Below, in pieces: positions 60,281 to 64,000 of a stretch of 64,000 bases of DNA; the stretch's first letter is position 1, and every line of letters begins with the position of its first letter. A program made the position numbers and the translations under genes. The notes under the pieces are model-generated. The model saw only the letters and a list, made by a program, of their open reading frames with translations. It was not told the DNA's origin and ran no database searches. This stretch comes from Nymphaea colorata (Eukaryota > Streptophyta > Magnoliopsida > Nymphaeales > Nymphaeaceae). The stretch is taken from positions 4,478,001 to 4,542,000 of the forward strand of contig NC_045150.1 in assembly GCF_008831285.2 (NCBI RefSeq). The letters run 5' to 3'.

Positions 60281-61800
60281 CGGGCTTGTTTTGCCATATA
60301 AGGGTGCAAGTAACCTGGCAAGATTAGGAATGAAATTTCTGGCGTAGTTTAGTATTACCTAACTAGGATCGCAGACCGGTTCTTGTTGCTAGATCTGCTT
60401 CTTGTTTTTCTACAATCCTTTTGATGATGTTGGGCTGTAGTCGTATTTCTCAATTACCGATAATGGCACCGAGAAATTCTATTTGTTTCTGCCCGTTTGT
60501 CATCTTGGAAGGCCTCAGAACTAGCCCATTCTCTTTGCATTTTTCTAGCAAGATGTATAGGTGTTTTGCATGCGCATCTTCTATTTTAGAGAAAACTAAG
60601 ATATCGTCTATGTAAACGACAATGAAGTTTTCTGTCCCTTTGAAACAGTTATCCATCTTTCTTTGAAAGACTGTTGGGGCATTCTTCAGGCCAAATGGCA
60701 TTACTAGCCATTCGAAGAGTCCTTGGGGTACCCAGAATGCTGTGAGGGGTACTGACTCAGGGTACATCATAACTTGATGAAATCCACTCTTCAGATCAAA
60801 TTTGGAGTAGATTTTGCTACCTGATACTTTTTTGATAATCGTATTAATACCTGGTAGCGAGTATTAGTCTTTTTCTGTGACGTTTGTAATTGAAGACCAT
60901 TCTCTCTTTCCCTTTCTTTACTTCCCCTATTTTTGGATCTTGGGTGGTTCCAGAATATACGATGATGGCTGTTGTTCTGTGTTGACTCTTTGATGGCCGG
61001 ATCACTCCTACCTTTAGTAGTGATGAGATGTGTCGTTCAAAGGAGTCCTTCATTTGTGGCGTGACATGCTTCAAGGGCTTGTCTTCAATGATAAATTCTG
61101 GATTTTTCAAGGTAATTGTACATGTTACCTTGTTTTTCGACCAATGTTTGAGGGGATCTTCTCCTATGTAGCCTGCTTCCTTAAGCCTTTCGATGATAGG
61201 CTGGAATTTGATCTTGAAATTTTGGGGTGTTGGTCCTGTTGTGTATAGAACCGATTCCAGGAGTTGGATGTATTCAAGATCATCGATTTCTTCGGTAAAA
61301 GAAGAAATGATTGCTTGTTGCTGCGTATTGATTGTGGTGACGTTTTTGTAGAAGGTGATGGTATCTCCTTCGATTCTTAGTCCACCTTGCATGTCCCAAA
61401 TAAAGTTACAGCCGATGATCATTTGAATTTCGCCTCCTAGATACATGCGAAACGCATATGTGTAGGGGATTCTGAATTGATTTTCTCCTATGGACATCTG
61501 TCTATGCTTCAATTTCTTGTTGGCGTTCTGTTTGGAATTGATGCCAGTGAACTGGACAGTGAAGGTGTTATCTTCCAGTGCTTCCCGGGGTACAGAGTTT
61601 TCGTCAATGTAGCAGGTTGTTGCGCCGGTGTCTAAGGTTGCTCTGACGGAAAATATTTTGACTCTGGGAATAGGGCTGTCAACTTGTCGCCTACAACAGA
61701 TGCAAGTGGGGTTGTCAACTTGTTGATTATACTGCCATTCATGGCTGCAGGTCGTCTGTTGTAGTGGCAATTTGATCTGGGGACGGTAGCCTCCATACAC
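60281..61800 (-). pseudogene. EPRV protease-RT fragment, copy 2
   Basis: Protease with DTGATTC (about 61614-61632) and RT with intact YIDD (60603-60614). The two are split by a small deletion after FNYK near 60880-60890 that shifts frame. A fragment of the RT-RNase H connection (IGN to KTSPTG-like) reaches 60281 with stops. The Cys-rich motif is cut after CICC and fused to the protease. Confidence 0.88.
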
Positions 61801-62545
61801 CCAACATGGCTTTTGCCTACCAAATCAGCCATGTCACTGATTATCTGGCAAGTCATGGCGTAACAGCCATCCCAGGTAGAAGACTAAGAAACCAAGGTAT
61901 GCAGGTTCTCAATTGGATTATCCGACCCTCAGCAGGATCCACCCCTATGCAACCAACTGAGATGGAATCTACAAATTTAGTTGACAGACGCATATCCCTT
62001 CGGTTTTGAGTACGAGCTTGCCACTACTGAAGAGGAGAATGACGTTGAAATCACAGAGCATACCATACTTGCCCTCCTCAACACGCATGAGGAAGAAGAG
62101 GAGGAGGAAGACGAAATGGCATATTACCAATACCTAGCAATCCAACAGGAAGCAGAGCAAGTGCCACGGTATGACACCGATAATGATTCAGACGAATTCC
62201 TAAATCCTTGGGCTTCTGACAAACAAGAAAAACTATTCGTTCTTGATGAATACAACTATCCCCAAATGAAGGAGTTATCATCAGTTATCGCCTCTGCAAC
62301 ATCAGGGACTACCACAGCACAGTCCCCATACAACCCTCCTGCGGACATATCCATGAGTATGCCAGGGTACGCCCCGGCCACAGGAAGGACTCCTCCCATC
62401 AAACCAGATGTGGACATCCCCTCCAGCAGCCGCATAAAATTCAGAGGAGGAAGAAATGACGAAATGTGGAATTTACCCACAACTGCGCAATCAACATGGG
62501 TAATTTTCATCATCCCAACACAAATAGGATTATTCCATGATGTGT
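61801..62545 (+). pseudogene. EPRV movement-protein C-terminus to coat N-terminus
   Basis: The only copy of the middle of ORF3. It holds the movement C-terminal part (VTDYLASHGVTAIPGR, RISLRF), a strongly acidic linker (a run of Glu/Asp about residues 35-45 of the 61981 frame), a Pro/Ser/Thr-rich stretch, and the coat N-terminus (IIPTQIGLFHDV). One frameshift near 61985. Confidence 0.75.
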
Positions 62546-63493
62546 ATATGGCGTCACTAAGCTCCTCTCCTTCTTGAACTGAGATAATGTCGTGATCTTC
62601 TGGAAGTTCTAGACTCTCGAAAATTACCGCCCTTTTTACATTTTTGTAATCATTGGGGCATTCTCTGGCAAAGTGGCCTTCCTTGCCACATAAGTAGCAC
62701 TTGCATTTTTTGTTTCAAAGCGGGTGCTTTCTTTTTTCAATTCTTGCATGTGTTGGGTGTGGTTTACCTCTGTAAGTGGTAGATTTTCGCATGCCGTATT
62801 TCTTTTTCTCTGTTTCTCTATAGTATATAGTAACCTGGGATTGGGATTTGGGAGCAAAACGGTAAGTTCTTCAGAGATCGCTTGAATGCGGCATCCTTGC
62901 ATTCTTGCTCAAGGTACTGATAAGTAAATAGGATTCGAGGGGTGAGTCCTATTGTTACACCTAGGTATTTGGCGTCAAATGCCTGTTTGATTCTGTTCCC
63001 TAGATCCTCTGGCATTTTCATCCAGTATTTTTCTGAAAGTTCTGGGCTAATGAACATTCTCCTGGATTTCGCTGCTAATCGGAGATAATCATTCATGTAC
63101 TGGATGATATATTTTATGTTGATGCAGGATAGTTTTTCGAGATCTCGATATGCTTGATCCTATATACCCGTTGTTCCTTGTGTGGGATCTTCCAACGAGA
63201 ACACCCTGCACATCTGTGATAGGATATTTTGAGTGCCTTCCCTGCCTTCGGCGGTGGCAATCAGAGCTTCATACTCGATTCGATACTCCATTCTCCATTG
63301 TATCCAGATTAATTTTTCTATTTCACCGAGTAAGTTTTCCATGAACTCAGCTTTGTCCCTGGCGTCTGAGAATCCTTTTTCTGAGATCAGATTTTTGGTT
63401 ATGGATTCCCATCGAGAAAATACATCATGGAATAATCCTATTTGTGTTGGGATGACGAAAATTACCCCTGTTGATTGCGCGGCTGTGGGTAAA
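62541..63493 (-). pseudogene. EPRV coat protein, copy 4
   Basis: Nearly full coat protein in two frames: IPTQIGLFHDVFSRW to MRRVFSLED-like (63480-63160), the core (63096-62818), the knuckle at 62658-62699 (intact) and the tail. A frameshift lies near 63155. Confidence 0.85.
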
Positions 63494-64000
63494 GCTCCTC
63501 TCCTTATTGAACTGAGATAATGTCGTGATTTTCTGGAAAGCCGTCCCATTAAATCCTCTTGTAAGGATCAGATTTGCTTCCTCATTTCTCCAATTGGTGT
63601 ACCCTCGGGTTTGGATGCAGATTTGAAAATGGCGGTAGAAGTCTCCTAAGGTTAAGATCGTGTCAGGAATGATAAAAATAATTTGATTTCCTCTTGACAG
63701 ATCTACTTCCATGGTGGCGAATATAGCTTGGTCATTCTGCCGCCTGTTGTCAAGGAAGACAACCAAGGCTTGGGTGCCTTCGTCTCTCCTATGCAGGATT
63801 TGCAGCCGGACTTGTACTAGTCCGACGTGGATGAATCGGAAATTGCTTCGGTATAATGCCTGAAAGCTTTCTGGTTGGATAAACGGCCGGTCTACTTGCT
63901 GATCATCGAGGCATGAGATTGCTTCTTCTGATAGGTGTTGGTAGACACGGTGTTGGCTGGTGTTGCTACGGGCGGAGTATAGTACCTATGCCGGTACCAT
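63494..64000 (-). pseudogene. EPRV movement protein, copy 3, with coat-tail patch
   Basis: The movement domain (63850-63545) and its upstream region continue beyond the window. Between it and the coat N-terminus is a ~45-bp patch of coat-tail sequence (63494-63540), so three viral regions are spliced in the wrong order. One stop replaces Glu in the MVPTEVLY-like motif near 63990. Confidence 0.8.

Larger units (their letters stand above)
52326..64000. mobile_element. Endogenous badnavirus-like pararetrovirus cluster (Caulimoviridae), rearranged
   Basis: Fragments of a badnavirus-type genome are present on both strands and several are repeated two to five times: movement protein, coat protein, Cys-rich linker, protease, reverse transcriptase, coiled-coil ORF2, leader and primer site. 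The diagnostic evidence is CX2CX11CX2CX4CX2C (55874-55954), a CX2CX4HX4C knuckle, DTGA protease, YIDD reverse transcriptase and a plant initiator tRNA-Met primer site. Segments change strand abruptly at more than ten junctions, and no complete genome or polyprotein frame survives. RNase H is not found. The left edge is near 52326; the cluster continues past the right end of the window. Confidence 0.88.

Noticed and set aside
52326-64000. An integrated virus capable of replication
   Set aside because: Every copy is truncated, frameshifted or interrupted; RNase H is absent and the segments are in the wrong order and orientation.

Overview
The window is nuclear DNA of a flowering plant. It holds one gene, a spliced oxidosqualene cyclase (OSC) on the + strand with 18 exons over 27.5 kb. 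Around it and in its introns lie transposable elements, microsatellites and a rearranged endogenous badnavirus-like pararetrovirus. No rRNA, tRNA, CRISPR or bacterial-type operon was seen. The species cannot be named from sequence alone.

Layout. 1-2687: 5' half of a Ty1/copia retrotransposon on the - strand (5' LTR, PBS, gag, protease, integrase). 2690-5760: a broken LINE on the - strand whose reverse transcriptase has lost its catalytic box. 6285-7710: a second copia fragment (RT, RNase H, 3' LTR). 7.7-16.4 kb: non-coding DNA made of direct and inverted repeat families. 16879-44376: the OSC gene. Its exons join into an open frame of 759 codons plus stop. Its introns carry a 747-bp deleted copia element with both LTRs (intron 16), a 409-bp hAT-like MITE (intron 17) and several tandem duplications. 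44.9-48.5 kb: a decayed Ty3/gypsy element on the - strand. Its gag is interrupted by one arm of a ~770-bp inverted repeat whose partner is at 49.6-50.4 kb. 52326-64000: fragments of a badnavirus-like genome on both strands (movement protein, coat protein with zinc knuckle, Cys-rich linker, protease, reverse transcriptase, coiled-coil ORF2, two tRNA-Met primer sites), broken and shuffled; I see no RNase H.

The OSC should cyclise 2,3-oxidosqualene to a triterpene or sterol scaffold. It keeps the catalytic DCTAE motif and the cycloartenol-synthase-like WCHCR motif. The three positions that mark cycloartenol synthase (Tyr410, His477, Ile481 in Arabidopsis CAS1 numbering) are Asn, Tyr and Gly. That makes it an intact, probably functional enzyme whose product is unlikely to be cycloartenol. 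This is the most interesting biology in the window. The scrambled viral locus is second.
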